DNA from: Streptomyces sp. NBC_01351
GTDB taxonomy: Bacteria > Actinomycetota > Actinomycetes > Streptomycetales > Streptomycetaceae
DNA: 64,000 bases
Direction of reading: 5' to 3'
NCBI RefSeq assembly: GCF_036237315.1
Contig: NZ_CP108356.1
Location: 5,337,501-5,401,500, forward strand
Under the pieces are notes generated by a model. That model was given only the letters and a program-made list of their open reading frames with translations, did not search any database and had not been told where the DNA came from. Positions 23,652-31,977 of this stretch are shown in pieces; the first letter of the stretch is position 1; each line of letters begins with the position of its first letter. The translations under genes and the position numbers were made by a program.

Positions 23652-25176
23652 CGTCGCCCATGCGTTCCAGTTCGGTGCGGGCGGCGGCCACCAGGATGGA
23701 CTGCCACAACTGAAGGTTGTCCTTTTCTCGGCTCCCGCTGTATTCCTTCTCGAACACCTGGTGGAGCAGGAGGTACATGAGGGATTTCAGGGTGGGGGCG
23801 TCATTGAGGCCGCCGCGCCTTCCGCCGAGAATCGCCGACCGGTAGTGGTGATTCAAGACGATGGTCCGGTTTTCCCTGTCGACGTCGAAGAACAGGCTGT
23901 TGTCCAGTGCCTGCCAGCGGACGGCGATGGGTTCTTCGCCCGGCAGCAGGGGCAGCTCGTCCTCGATCGCCTCTCGTACGGCGGGATCGAAGCCCTTGCC
24001 CGGTCCGACCACGGACTTTCGGGCGGTTCCCGCCCGCTTGCGCGCCTCGCGGTAGACCGACTCGGCGTCGGCGACGTAGTCGAGGAAGCGCCGCCCCTCG
24101 GCGTCCCGTGCCTCTTCCAAAGCGGCGACGAACTCGGGGGACACCTCCACGCCTTCCTTTTTCACGGTGAGGCGGAAGACGTCGTTCCCGTGCGGCGGAA
24201 GGTCTATGGCCACGCGGGAGAGGGAGAGGTGCTGATCCGGCTGGCGGAAGTTGTTCCACCCGCCTGCCTGGACGAGACGATTGTGCCGGTAGAAATAGAA
24301 ACCCTGGCGTTCCAGGACGGAGCCGACCGCCTTATAGCCGTCCAGGGTCGACTTCGCCGGCCAGACGTGGGCGTCGAGGGATACGGGGAGGACGGAATCG
24401 AGATTTACGGTGAAGCGCCGAGGGTAGTCGGCGTGGCCCGGGACCGGATATCCGAACGGGTCGAGGGGCTCGACTCCGAAGTTCATGTACTCGGTTCCGG
24501 TGTTCACGTCCTCGACCGCGATCGTGATGTTGAAGTCGTCCCGGGCGAGGAACCGGTGCAGGTAGAGACCGAGCTGGAGGCCGAGCCGGTTGATGGTCCG
24601 GTGCAGGTAGCGGTCGGTTTGCCCGCCCCCACCGTTTCGGGGGAAGTTCTTCACCCCGTCCCAGCGGATGACGGTGCCCTGCCAGGTGATAGGCCGCTCG
24701 GAATACCGGTCGATCAGTGTCTGTGCGTAGTCGGCGGCCACGATGTCGCACTGATAGCCGTTCACCGCCCGCTCCATGAGCCAACGGCGACCAACGGCCC
24801 TGGTCCTGCGCGTCTTGCTCACGACCGTCACCGCGGACGCGTGACTCAGGGACGCGGACTTCAATCCGGTGCCGAACATTCCGAGTGCCTCGGACGCGTA
24901 GTCGCGTCGACCTCCGACGGTCATGGCGACGTCGAGTTCCTCGTCGGTCATCCCCTTCCCGTCGTCGATGACGAGGAGGCTTACGAGCCGGTCCTCGTCG
25001 CGAAGGAAGTGGATCACCACGTCCCGGGCTCCGGCGTCGATGGAATTGTCGACGAGATCGGCGATGGCGACCTCGAACCCGTATCCCTGGCTGCTGAGCG
25101 CCTCCATGTACCGGGCGTCGGGAGGGAGGTGCTTGCTGCCCGTGGTGGGAACTTCGAACTGCCAGTCGTCGGTCAT
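23644..25176 (-). CDS. GHKL (HSP90/MutL/MORC-like) ATPase of the restriction operon
   Basis: 510 residues. ATP-binding motifs of the GHKL family are all present: N box GFEVAIADLVDNSIDAGA (Glu35 to Asn44), G1 LLVIDDGKGM (Asp71), and G2 GMFGTGLKSASLSHAS (99-114). The remainder has the second domain seen in MORC/MutL-like restriction-associated ATPases. Such enzymes dimerise on ATP binding and act as DNA clamps. It is the first gene of the five-gene minus-strand set, starting at ATG 25176. About 118 bp separate it from the convergent-side SEC-C gene, and the operon promoter should lie there. Confidence 0.92.
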   Translation of the reverse strand: MTDDWQFEVPTTGSKHLPPDARYMEALSSQGYGFEVAIADLVDNSIDAGARDVVIHFLRDEDRLVSLLVIDDGKGMTDEELDVAMTVGGRRDYASEALGMFGTGLKSASLSHASAVTVVSKTRRTRAVGRRWLMERAVNGYQCDIVAADYAQTLIDRYSERPITWQGTVIRWDGVKNFPRNGGGGQTDRYLHRTINRLGLQLGLYLHRFLARDDFNITIAVEDVNTGTEYMNFGVEPLDPFGYPVPGHADYPRRFTVNLDSVLPVSLDAHVWPAKSTLDGYKAVGSVLERQGFYFYRHNRLVQAGGWNNFRQPDQHLSLSRVAIDLPPHGNDVFRLTVKKEGVEVSPEFVAALEEARDAEGRRFLDYVADAESVYREARKRAGTARKSVVGPGKGFDPAVREAIEDELPLLPGEEPIAVRWQALDNSLFFDVDRENRTIVLNHHYRSAILGGRRGGLNDAPTLKSLMYLLLHQVFEKEYSGSREKDNLQLWQSILVAAARTELERMGDDD

Positions 25177-25294
25177 TACCTGCCTCGGGGGTCGTCGAAT
25201 CGAGGAGGAGCCTAATCCGCGCGCGACACCTGCTGCAGGTCCGGGTGAAATCGGCCGGGATCGAAGGCGATCGACGGCGATCGGCGGCCAGGAA

Positions 25295-26299
25295 TCAGGG
25301 GCCCGTGACCCCGTGGCACTCGCTGTACGGCTTGCCCGAGGCGCACCAGCATGGGGCCGTCGGGGTCGGGGGCCAGGGGGTGGCCTTGCCGCGGGCTGCG
25401 AGGGTCGTGGCGTATTCGGCCAGGAGGGACGGGGAGGCCGGGGAGGTCTTTTCGGAGGCTGCGAAGGCTTCGTAGGACGGGACGCTCGCCGTGACGATGC
25501 CGAGGTTCGTCGTGCCCGAGGCGGCCAGGGTGCGGAGGGAGGTCTCGATGCCGGACAGGTGGGCCTCGTGTGAGGGGTACTCCGCGGCGAGGGTCGGGTA
25601 CGAGGTGAGGAGCTCCGCGAGCTCGCGGGCCGGCCAGTGGAGGATCGCCACCGGGAAGGGGCGGGAGAGGGCGGCGCGGCGGTCGCCGAGTTCGGCGCGG
25701 AGGCGGGCGATCTCGGCGCGGAGTTCGGCCGGGTCGTCGGAGCCCAGGGCCCAGATGCGCTTCGGGTCGTGGAGTTCGTCGAGCGGGATCGGGCCGATGT
25801 GGCGGGTGTCCGCGACCATGTCCCAGTCGTCGTGGGGGAGGGCGAGGAGCCGGCGCACCCGGTGGCGGCCCGTCAGGAGCGCGGTGGTGGCCGGGGTGAG
25901 GGGGGTGGAGTTCGAGATGAGGAGCGTTGCCGCTTCGGTGAAGCAGGAGTGGGCGGCCTCCAACTCGTCGTGGGCTTCCAGGGCTTCGGCGATGACCTCC
26001 CAGGGTGCCGGGTCCATCGGGGAGGCCGCGCGGATGCCGGAGATCAGGGCGCGGGCCTCCGGCTCGTGGCCGTACTCCCAGAGGTTCGCCGCCTGCAGGG
26101 CCTTGATCAGGTGGGGGTCGGCCGGGGAGGAGGAGAGGAGTTGGTCGTACAGCGCGCTGGCGCGGTCCCGGGCGTCGCCCAGTTCGAGGTGGGCCGCGGC
26201 CTGGAGGAGCAGGGGCTCCTGGTCCTCGGGGTAACGGGTCGCCGTGCGGATGAGGCGCTCGGCTTCGGCGATGTGCTCGGCAGGCGTGTCAGGGCGCAT
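25295..26299 (-). CDS. SEC-C motif protein with TPR-like repeats
   Basis: 334 residues. Helical tetratricopeptide-like repeats fill the first 160 residues (EAERLIRTATRYPEDQEPLLLQAAAHLELGDARDRASALYDQLLSS). The C-terminus is the SEC-C zinc-binding motif PCWCASGKPYSECHG (Cys-x-Cys, eight residues, Cys-His), as at the end of SecA. The middle region LLALPHDDWDMVADTRHIGPIPL is conserved in Streptomyces homologues but has no assigned function. SEC-C modules often bind ribosomes or SecB. The gene is monocistronic, divergent from the sortase, and lies upstream of the restriction operon. Confidence 0.85.
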   Translation of the reverse strand: MRPDTPAEHIAEAERLIRTATRYPEDQEPLLLQAAAHLELGDARDRASALYDQLLSSSPADPHLIKALQAANLWEYGHEPEARALISGIRAASPMDPAPWEVIAEALEAHDELEAAHSCFTEAATLLISNSTPLTPATTALLTGRHRVRRLLALPHDDWDMVADTRHIGPIPLDELHDPKRIWALGSDDPAELRAEIARLRAELGDRRAALSRPFPVAILHWPARELAELLTSYPTLAAEYPSHEAHLSGIETSLRTLAASGTTNLGIVTASVPSYEAFAASEKTSPASPSLLAEYATTLAARGKATPWPPTPTAPCWCASGKPYSECHGVTGP

Positions 26300-26346
26300 G
26301 GTTCACACCGTACTGCTGCTGGTCAGTTGGCGGGGGAGGACTTAGG

Positions 26347-27177
26347 GTGCGGCCCGTGCGAGATCGTGTGGAGCGCGTACCCGTGGTGGTGCAGGGGGGC
26401 GGTCGGCGGGGGCGTCTGGCCGGTCTCGCGGGGGTGTTGTGGGCGGTTGCCGAGATGACCGTCACCGTGGGCTTGGTGGTGCTGTTGCTGGTGGTGCACC
26501 AGGTGTGGTGGACAAATCGGCAGGCTGTTGCCGCCGCGCGGGATCGGGTCGAGGCCCTGGAGAGTGAGTGGGGTGGTCCACCCCGTCCGGTTCCGGTTCC
26601 GGCCCCTGCGGCTGATGAGGTTCCCGTGCCTGAGTCCCCGGGTCCGGGTCCAGGTCCCGGGGATGTTCCGGTCGTCGAGGAATCCGGTGCGGTGTCGACG
26701 CCGTCCCGGAAGCCTCCGGCTGGTGGTGCGCCTGCGCGGCAGGACGCGTACGCCGTGTTGCGGATTCCGCGGCTCGGGCTCGTCGTGCCCGTCGCCCAGG
26801 GGGTCGACAAGCGGGCCGTGCTGGACAAGGGGTACGCCGGGCAGTACCCGGGGACCGCGCAGCCCGGGGCGCGGGGGAACTTCGCGCTGGCCGGGCATCG
26901 CAATACGCACGGGGAGCCGTTCCGGTACATCAACCGGTTGCGGGCGGGGGACGAGATCTTCGTCGATGTGCGGGGGCGGCGGTACGTGTACGTGGTGGGG
27001 AAGGTGCTGAGTGAGACGACCGAGCGGGACACGGGGGTGATCGCGCCCGTGCCGCGGAGCGTCGTGAAGCCGGACTACGGGTACGGCGAGCCCGGCGCGT
27101 ACATCACGCTGACTACGTGTACGCCCGAGTACTCATCCAAGTACCGGCTGGTGGTGTGGGGGAAGCTCAAGGAGTAG
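26347..27177 (+). CDS. Class E sortase
   Basis: Membrane transpeptidase that attaches LAxTG-type proteins to the cell wall. The 276-residue product has a basic N-terminus, one membrane span (MTVTVGLVVLLLVVHQVWW), a Pro-rich stalk (about 77-125), then the sortase barrel with His184 in LAGHRNTHGEPF, Cys258 in TLTTCTPEYSSKYRLVVWG and Arg266, all three catalytic residues. TLTTCTPEYSSKYRLVVWG is the class E hallmark. The start is GTG 26347. It lies 131 bp upstream of the DUF6412 gene. The LAHTG protein at 32251 is a plausible client. Confidence 0.93.
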   Translation: MRPVRDRVERVPVVVQGGGRRGRLAGLAGVLWAVAEMTVTVGLVVLLLVVHQVWWTNRQAVAAARDRVEALESEWGGPPRPVPVPAPAADEVPVPESPGPGPGPGDVPVVEESGAVSTPSRKPPAGGAPARQDAYAVLRIPRLGLVVPVAQGVDKRAVLDKGYAGQYPGTAQPGARGNFALAGHRNTHGEPFRYINRLRAGDEIFVDVRGRRYVYVVGKVLSETTERDTGVIAPVPRSVVKPDYGYGEPGAYITLTTCTPEYSSKYRLVVWGKLKE

Positions 27178-27307
27178 AGGTCGGATCGAGTCGGGTCGAG
27201 TCGGTTCGGGTGATCGGGGCCGGTTGTCGGTGGGTCTGGTTAGTATCGGTGAGTAGTGCGTCTCGTACGGGAGTTCGTGCGCCGGAGTGGGCAGGGGGGT
27301 GGGTTGC

Positions 27308-27637
27308 ATGGGCTGGCGAGAGATGGGCCGACGGCTGTATTCCTCCTGGTCTGTGCTCGGGCTGCTTCCGCTGGTGCTGCTCGGGGGAGTGCTCGGGCTC
27401 TTCGCCGGGGAGGGCGGGCTCGGGGTCGTGGTGGTTGCCCTCGCGGCCACCGTTGCCGTGGGGGCCGCGGCGCTGGCCGCTGCCGCGCGGCTCGTGCGGC
27501 CCGTGCCGCCGCATCGAATACGCACCGCGATCCGTGATCGCGAGCAGCGCACGGCGTTCCTGCCGCAGCGCGATCCCGATGCCTCGGGCCGGTCGCGGCC
27601 CAGGGCGCCCGGCCGTCTCGTCCTGACGGCCGCGTAG
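27308..27637 (+). CDS. DUF6412 family small membrane protein
   Basis: 109 residues from ATG 27308. Two hydrophobic segments (SVLGLLPLVLLGGVLGLFAG and GVVVVALAATVAVGAAALAAA) are followed by a basic, Pro/Arg-rich tail with HRIRTAIRDREQRTAFLPQRDPDASGRSRPRAPGR. The DREQRTAFLPQRDPDAxGRxRPRAPG stretch is the conserved part of DUF6412. It is followed 107 bp later by the YidC-like gene, a pairing I recall as frequent in Streptomyces. It might be an accessory or client of that small insertase. No direct function is known. Confidence 0.82.
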   Translation: MGWREMGRRLYSSWSVLGLLPLVLLGGVLGLFAGEGGLGVVVVALAATVAVGAAALAAAARLVRPVPPHRIRTAIRDREQRTAFLPQRDPDASGRSRPRAPGRLVLTAA

Positions 27638-27744
27638 GGGCGCCATCGCGTTCCGCTTGCTGATCACCGTTGCCGCCCCGCGTGGGTCGTCACGCCGAAG
27701 TTCTCTTTTCTTCGACGTTCGACGAGACCCCTCGGAGGGCCCGC

Positions 27745-28473
27745 GTGTCCGTTCTTTCTGGTGTTGTTGTCGAGCTGGGCCGGCTTCTTGAGCCGGTGCT
27801 GGCCGAGTCCGCGACCGCTGCCGCGATCGTGCTGTTCACCGTGCTCGTGCGGTGTGTGTTGTACCCGCTGAGCAGGGCCGCCTTCCGGAGTGCGACCCCG
27901 GTGGCGGGGTGTCTGCCGTTGCTGTTGCAGCTGCCGGTGTTCTTCCTGATGTACCAGGCGTTCTCCTCGGACGGTGAGCTGCTCGGGCATCGTCTGTTCG
28001 GTGCGCCGCTGGGGGCCCGGTGGGGCGACGCGCTGGGGGACGGCGGGCTGCTCGGGGCGCAGGGGCTGGTGTTCCTCGGGCTGTTCGCGGCGATCGCGGT
28101 GGTCGCCGCGTGGAGCGCGGTGCGGGGGCGGCGGGCCGCCGCTGCGGCGCCGACGGTGGCGCCGACCCCGGTCCCGGCCCGGGCCGCGGCTTCGGGAGGG
28201 GTTCCGGCCGCGATGAGTGCGGAGCAGCAGGAGGCGATGCGCAGGCTGGGCGGCGTACTGCCCCTGCTGTCGTTCGGGACGCTGATCACGGCAGCGGTGG
28301 TGCCGTTGGCCGCCGGGCTGTACCTGCTGACCACCACCGCGTGGTCGGTGGCCGAGAGGGCGTGGCTGCAGTCGCGTGCGGAGGCGCGTGTGGGGGCGAG
28401 TGTGGAGGCGCGTGTGGGGGCGAGTGTGGAGTCGCGTGGGGAGGCGAGCGGAGGGGGGCGTTCCAGGGTGTGA
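27745..28473 (+). CDS. Minimal YidC/Oxa1-family membrane insertase
   Basis: 242 residues from GTG 27745 with a GGAGGG ribosome binding site. It keeps the YidC core: a first core helix ESATAAAIVLFTVLVRCVLYPLSRAAF with the groove Arg, the hallmark LPLLLQLPVFFLMYQAF, and C-terminal spans ending LAAGLYLLTTTAWSVAERAWLQ. The large periplasmic domain is missing, and the cytoplasmic loop is short, Ala/Pro-rich and ends in AMSAEQQEAMRRLGGVLPLL. It is shorter than the housekeeping YidC expected near rpmH and is likely a dedicated paralogue. The C-terminal tail is built from a 24-bp tandem repeat. Confidence 0.87.
   Translation: MSVLSGVVVELGRLLEPVLAESATAAAIVLFTVLVRCVLYPLSRAAFRSATPVAGCLPLLLQLPVFFLMYQAFSSDGELLGHRLFGAPLGARWGDALGDGGLLGAQGLVFLGLFAAIAVVAAWSAVRGRRAAAAAPTVAPTPVPARAAASGGVPAAMSAEQQEAMRRLGGVLPLLSFGTLITAAVVPLAAGLYLLTTTAWSVAERAWLQSRAEARVGASVEARVGASVESRGEASGGGRSRV
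28381..28452 (+). repeat. 24-bp tandem repeat, three units, inside the YidC-like gene end
   Basis: Two identical units beginning GAGGCGCGTGTGGGGGCGAG are followed by one degenerate unit. They encode EARVGASV, EARVGASV and ESRGEASG, so unit number changes keep the frame. Confidence 0.9.
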
Positions 28474-28503
28474 ACAGGGTCTTGCGGAATGGGCCGGTTT
28501 CTT

Positions 28504-28523
28504 GGAGGATCGACCAATCCTCC
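28504..28523. promoter_or_regulatory. Inverted repeat in the leader of the fumarylacetoacetate hydrolase gene
   Basis: GGAGGAT, six bases, then ATCCTCC: perfect 7-bp arms between the YidC-like stop and the next start at 28596. It could be a weak terminator or an operator. There is no T run. Confidence 0.35.
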
Positions 28524-28595
28524 GATGGCCGCAACCCATCGGCCGGCCCGTGGCATGCCCATGGGCCGACCACCCACGACCACGGGAGAATGCCC

Positions 28596-29453
28596 ATGAA
28601 GCTGCTGCGTGTCGGACCCGTCGGGTCGGAGCGCCCTGCGCTGCTCGACCAGGACGGGACCCTGCGTGACCTGTCCGGCCTGATCACGGATGTGGACGGC
28701 GCCGTGCTGGCCGATGACGCCGTGCTGTCCCGGGTACGGGACGCGGCGGCATCCGGGGAGCTTCCCGCGCTGGACGCCGAGGGGCTGCGCATCGGTGCGC
28801 CGGTCGGCCGCATCGGCAAGATCGTGGGCATCGGGCTGAACTACTTCGGGCACGCGGCGGAGATCGGCGCGGAGCCGCCGGCCGAGCCGATCCTGTTCCT
28901 GAAGGCCGCCGATACGGTCGGCGGCCCGGACGACACCGTGCTGATCCCGCGCGGCAGCGTGAAGACCGACTGGGAGGCCGAGCTCGGCGTCGTCATCGGC
29001 AGTACCGCCCGCTACCTGTCCTCCGCGGAGGAGGGCCTCGCGCACGTCGGCGGCTACGCGCTGGTCAACGACGTCTCGGAGCGCGAGTTCCAGATCGAGC
29101 GCGGCGGCACCTGGGACAAGGGCAAGAACTGCGAGACGTTCACCCCGATCGGCCCGTGGCTGCTCACCGCCGACGAGGTCCCGGACCCGCAGGTCCTGGA
29201 CGTGAAGCTGTGGGTCAACGGGGAGCTCAAGCAGGACGGCAACACCGCCGACCAGATCTTCCCGGTCGGCGAGGTCGTCCGGTATCTGAGCCAGTTCATG
29301 ACCCTGTACCCGGGCGACGTCATCGTCACCGGTACGCCGGGTGGCGTGGCCATGGGCCAGCCGGAGCCGAAGCCGTACCTGCGGGCCGGTGACGTCGTGG
29401 AGCTGGAGATCGAGGGTCTGGGCCGTCAGCGCCAGGAGTTCAAGGGCGCGTAG
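28596..29453 (+). CDS. Fumarylacetoacetate hydrolase family protein
   Basis: Metal-dependent hydrolase, decarboxylase or isomerase of the FAH superfamily, 285 residues. Motifs: KIVGIGLNYFGHAAE near residue 73, EPILFLKAADTVGGPDD, the metal-binding DWEAELGVVIG (Asp-x-Glu-x-Glu), GYALVNDVSEREFQ, and the end GDVIVTGTPGGVAMGQPEP. This matches bacterial 2-hydroxyhepta-2,4-diene-1,7-dioate isomerase or fumarylpyruvate hydrolase-like enzymes, but the substrate is not deducible. The ATG at 28596 gives the common N-terminal MKLLRVGPVG. It is monocistronic, followed by a strong terminator. Confidence 0.92.
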   Translation: MKLLRVGPVGSERPALLDQDGTLRDLSGLITDVDGAVLADDAVLSRVRDAAASGELPALDAEGLRIGAPVGRIGKIVGIGLNYFGHAAEIGAEPPAEPILFLKAADTVGGPDDTVLIPRGSVKTDWEAELGVVIGSTARYLSSAEEGLAHVGGYALVNDVSEREFQIERGGTWDKGKNCETFTPIGPWLLTADEVPDPQVLDVKLWVNGELKQDGNTADQIFPVGEVVRYLSQFMTLYPGDVIVTGTPGGVAMGQPEPKPYLRAGDVVELEIEGLGRQRQEFKGA

Positions 29454-29468
29454 CCGCCAGGTGTGGGG

Positions 29469-29503
29469 GAGGGGCGGGGCTGCCGGTGGCAGCCCCGCCC
29501 CTC
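29469..29503. terminator. Bidirectional G+C-rich terminator hairpin
   Basis: Perfect 16-bp stem GAGGGGCGGGGCTGCC / GGCAGCCCCGCCCCTC with a 3-nt loop and no T run, placed between the convergent hydrolase and dehydrogenase genes. Confidence 0.85.
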
Positions 29504-29534
29504 TCGCGTTCTCGGTGTGCGGCCCGCCGACCGG

Positions 29535-30623
29535 TTACAGGTCTACGGTCACCCCGTCGCGGGATGACCTGCGCGCCGCCTCCAGGACGTCGAGGCAGTG
29601 CGCGGCCTCGTACGCCGTGACCGGCGCGGGCCCGCCCTCGCGCAGGGCGGCGGCCACGGCCGCGTAGTACGCGGGGTAGTCGCCCGGGGCCGTGCGGACC
29701 GGGGTGCCGCCGCCGGTCAGCGGGGACTCGCCGGAGCCCAGGCGGCCCCAGAGGTGCTCGGGCTCCTCGCCCCACGGGGTGTCCGCCGTCGGTCGCAGGC
29801 CCTCGCGGAGGGCGCCCTCCTGCGGGTCGAGCCCGTATTTGACGTAGCCGGCCCGGGAGCCGAGGACGCGGAAGCGCGGGCCCAGCTGGGCGGTGGTCGC
29901 GCTGACGTAGAGGTGGGAGCGGACTCCGCCGGCGTGGGTGAGGGCGATGAAGGTGTCGTCGTCGGCCTCGGCGCCCGGGCGGCGCACGTCGGTCTCCGCG
30001 TAGACGCGTACGGCCGGGCCGAAGAGCACCAGCGCCTGGTCGACGACGTGGCTGCCGAGGTCGTACAGCAGGCCGCCGATCTCCTCCGGGGCGCCGGACT
30101 CGCGCCAGCCGCCCTTGAGCTGCGGGCGCCAGCGCTCGAAGCGGGACTCGAAGCGCTGGATCTCGCCGAGCTCGCCGTCGGCGAGGAGGCGGCGCAGGGT
30201 GAGGAAGTCGTTGTCCCAGCGGCGGTTCTGGAAGACGGAGAGGAAGGTTCCGCTGCGGTCCGCGAGGGCGGCGAGTTCGCGGGCCTCGGCGGCGGTGGCG
30301 GCGAGCGGCTTGTCCACGACGACGGGGATGCCGGCGCTGAGGGCGGTGGTGGCGAGCGGGACGTGGGTCTTGTTGGGGGAGGCGATGACGACGAGGTCGA
30401 GGCCGGCCGTGTCCCCGCCGAGCGCCCGGTCCCACAGCTCCTCGGCGGAGGTGGCGATGCGGACGTCGGGGAACTCGGCGCGGGCCTGGGCCTGCCGGGC
30501 CGGGTCTGAGGTGACGACCGTATCGAGGACGAGCCCGTCGGTGGCGGCCACGAGGGGGGCGTGGAAGACGGAACCGGCGAGTCCGTAGCCGATGACGCCG
30601 ACGCGGAGGGGTGTGGTGCGCAT
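29535..30623 (-). CDS. Gfo/Idh/MocA family oxidoreductase
   Basis: NAD(P)-dependent sugar or inositol-type dehydrogenase, 362 residues. The Rossmann start LRVGVIGYGLAGSVFHAPLVAA, the VVIASPNKTHVPLA strand, and the catalytic EKP-type motif as VVVDKPLAATAAEA are clear. The C-terminal domain contains GGLLYDLGSHVVDQALVLFGP, with the Asp/His pair typical of the family. The substrate is probably a sugar or polyol derivative. It is divergent from a ROK regulator, with an inverted repeat operator only 8 bp upstream of its start, so control by that regulator is likely. Confidence 0.93.
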   Translation of the reverse strand: MRTTPLRVGVIGYGLAGSVFHAPLVAATDGLVLDTVVTSDPARQAQARAEFPDVRIATSAEELWDRALGGDTAGLDLVVIASPNKTHVPLATTALSAGIPVVVDKPLAATAAEARELAALADRSGTFLSVFQNRRWDNDFLTLRRLLADGELGEIQRFESRFERWRPQLKGGWRESGAPEEIGGLLYDLGSHVVDQALVLFGPAVRVYAETDVRRPGAEADDDTFIALTHAGGVRSHLYVSATTAQLGPRFRVLGSRAGYVKYGLDPQEGALREGLRPTADTPWGEEPEHLWGRLGSGESPLTGGGTPVRTAPGDYPAYYAAVAAALREGGPAPVTAYEAAHCLDVLEAARRSSRDGVTVDL

Positions 30624-30630
30624 GGGATTA

Positions 30631-30653
30631 CTTTGGCAACAGCGTTGCCGAAG
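30631..30653. promoter_or_regulatory. Probable ROK-repressor operator between the divergent genes
   Basis: Arms CTTTGGCAAC and GTTGCCGAAG (9 of 10 complementary) around AGC. The site overlaps the leader of the dehydrogenase gene and lies 25 bp before the regulator start, the ideal position to control both. The regulator assignment is inference from divergence. Confidence 0.65.
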
Positions 30654-30678
30654 TGCAAGGAGGGTGGAGAATGGGCGG

Positions 30679-31875
30679 GTGAACAGGGGTAGCGGCAGCG
30701 GGGACGGGCCTGGTGGGCGGGGCGGGCAAGGTGGTCAGGCCGGGCATGCCAGGCGTGGTGGTCAGGGTGGTCAGGGTGGGCGCGGCGGGGTGAACCTGCC
30801 GGGGTTGCGCGGGCACAACGAGGCCCTGCTGCTGGATCTGCTGCGCGGCGCCGGCACGGAAGGGCTGGGCCGCGCCGCGCTCGCCGCCCGTACGGGGCTC
30901 ACCCCGCAAGCCGTCAGCAAGATCACGGCGCGGCTGGCGGCGGAGGGGCTCGTCGCGGAGGCCGGCCGCGCGGCGTCCACCGGAGGCAAGCCGCGGACCC
31001 TGCTCCGGCTGGTGCGGGAGGCGCGGTGCGCGGTCGGAGTGCAGATCGACAGGGACGAGCTGCGGGCGGTACGGGTGGACCTCGCGGGCGGCGTCCTTGC
31101 CGAGACGCGTGATCCGCTGGACTTCGGGGCCGGGCCGGACGCGGTGGTGGAGGCGGTCGTACGGGCCTACGCGCGGGTGCTCGACCCGGCCGGGCCGGCG
31201 CTGCTCGGGGTGGGGGTGGCCGCGCCGGGGCCGCTGGATTCCGGGGCCGGGGTGATGGGGCGGGTCACGGGGTTCCCCGAGTGGGAGGGGTTTCCGCTGC
31301 GGGAGGTGTTGGAGGGGCGGTTGGGGGTGTGGGGGTCGGTGCCGGTCCCGGCGCCGGCGCCCGTGCCGGTGTGGGTGGACAAGGACACCAATGCGGGGGC
31401 TGCGGGTGTCGGGGCCGGTGTGGGTGCCCGTGCCAGTGCTGCGTATGTGCATGTCGGGACCGGGATCGGTGCGGGGTTGTGGCTCGGCGGCGGGGTCTAT
31501 CGCGGGGGCCGGTCGGCGGCGGGGGAGTTCGGGCACCAGGTGCTCCAGCTGGACGGGCCGCCGTGCCGGTGCGGGGCCCGCGGGTGCGCGGAGGTGCTGT
31601 GCCTGGCGGCGGTGGCCCGCGGGGACCTGGCGGAGGCCGCGCGGATCCTGGGGGAGGGGGCGGCCAACCTGGTCGCGCTGCTGGACGTGGACCGGGTGCT
31701 GCTGGGCGGGCGGGTGGTCGAGGCGGACCCGGAGGTGTTCGTGGCCGGGGTCCGCGGGGTGCTCGCGGCGCGGGGGCTGACTCCGAACCCGCCGGTGGTG
31801 GGGGTGGCGCCGGTGGGGGTGGCGGCGGGGGCGGCGGAGCTGGCGCTGGCGCCGTTCTTCGGGCGAGCGGGGTGA
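30679..31875 (+). CDS. ROK family transcriptional regulator
   Basis: 398 residues from GTG 30679. After a Gly/Gln-rich start comes a winged helix-turn-helix (LRGHNEALLLDLLRGAGTEGLGRAALAARTGLTPQAVSKITARL), then the ROK sugar-binding fold. In the ROK domain VGVAAPGPLD, AAYVHVGTGIGAGLWLGG, and the zinc motif GHQVLQLDGPPCRCGARGCAEV (His and Cys-x-Cys-x4-Cys) are intact. It likely senses a sugar processed by the divergent dehydrogenase. A Pro/Val-rich insert (VPVPAPAPVPVWVDKD) is unusual in length. The true start could be 30664 or 30679. Confidence 0.88.
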   Translation: MNRGSGSGDGPGGRGGQGGQAGHARRGGQGGQGGRGGVNLPGLRGHNEALLLDLLRGAGTEGLGRAALAARTGLTPQAVSKITARLAAEGLVAEAGRAASTGGKPRTLLRLVREARCAVGVQIDRDELRAVRVDLAGGVLAETRDPLDFGAGPDAVVEAVVRAYARVLDPAGPALLGVGVAAPGPLDSGAGVMGRVTGFPEWEGFPLREVLEGRLGVWGSVPVPAPAPVPVWVDKDTNAGAAGVGAGVGARASAAYVHVGTGIGAGLWLGGGVYRGGRSAAGEFGHQVLQLDGPPCRCGARGCAEVLCLAAVARGDLAEAARILGEGAANLVALLDVDRVLLGGRVVEADPEVFVAGVRGVLAARGLTPNPPVVGVAPVGVAAGAAELALAPFFGRAG

Positions 31876-31930
31876 AGGTTGAGGGGTGCTGGGCCCAGGC
31901 GGGGTCGGGTTGTGCGGGGTGGTGTTGGTG

Positions 31931-31977
31931 CTGGGGCTCCGCCCCAGACCCCGCGCCTCGAACGCCGGCGGGGCTGG
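31931..31977 (+). repeat. Streptomyces-type G+C-rich intergenic repeat, copy 2
   Basis: Contains the mini-hairpin GGGGCTCCGCCCC, then AGACCCCGCGCCTCGAACGC and CGGCGGGGCTGGA. It differs from the copy inside the permease gene (36931-36979) at only a few positions. It lies in the 375-bp gap after the ROK gene, where no gene is seen. Confidence 0.85.
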
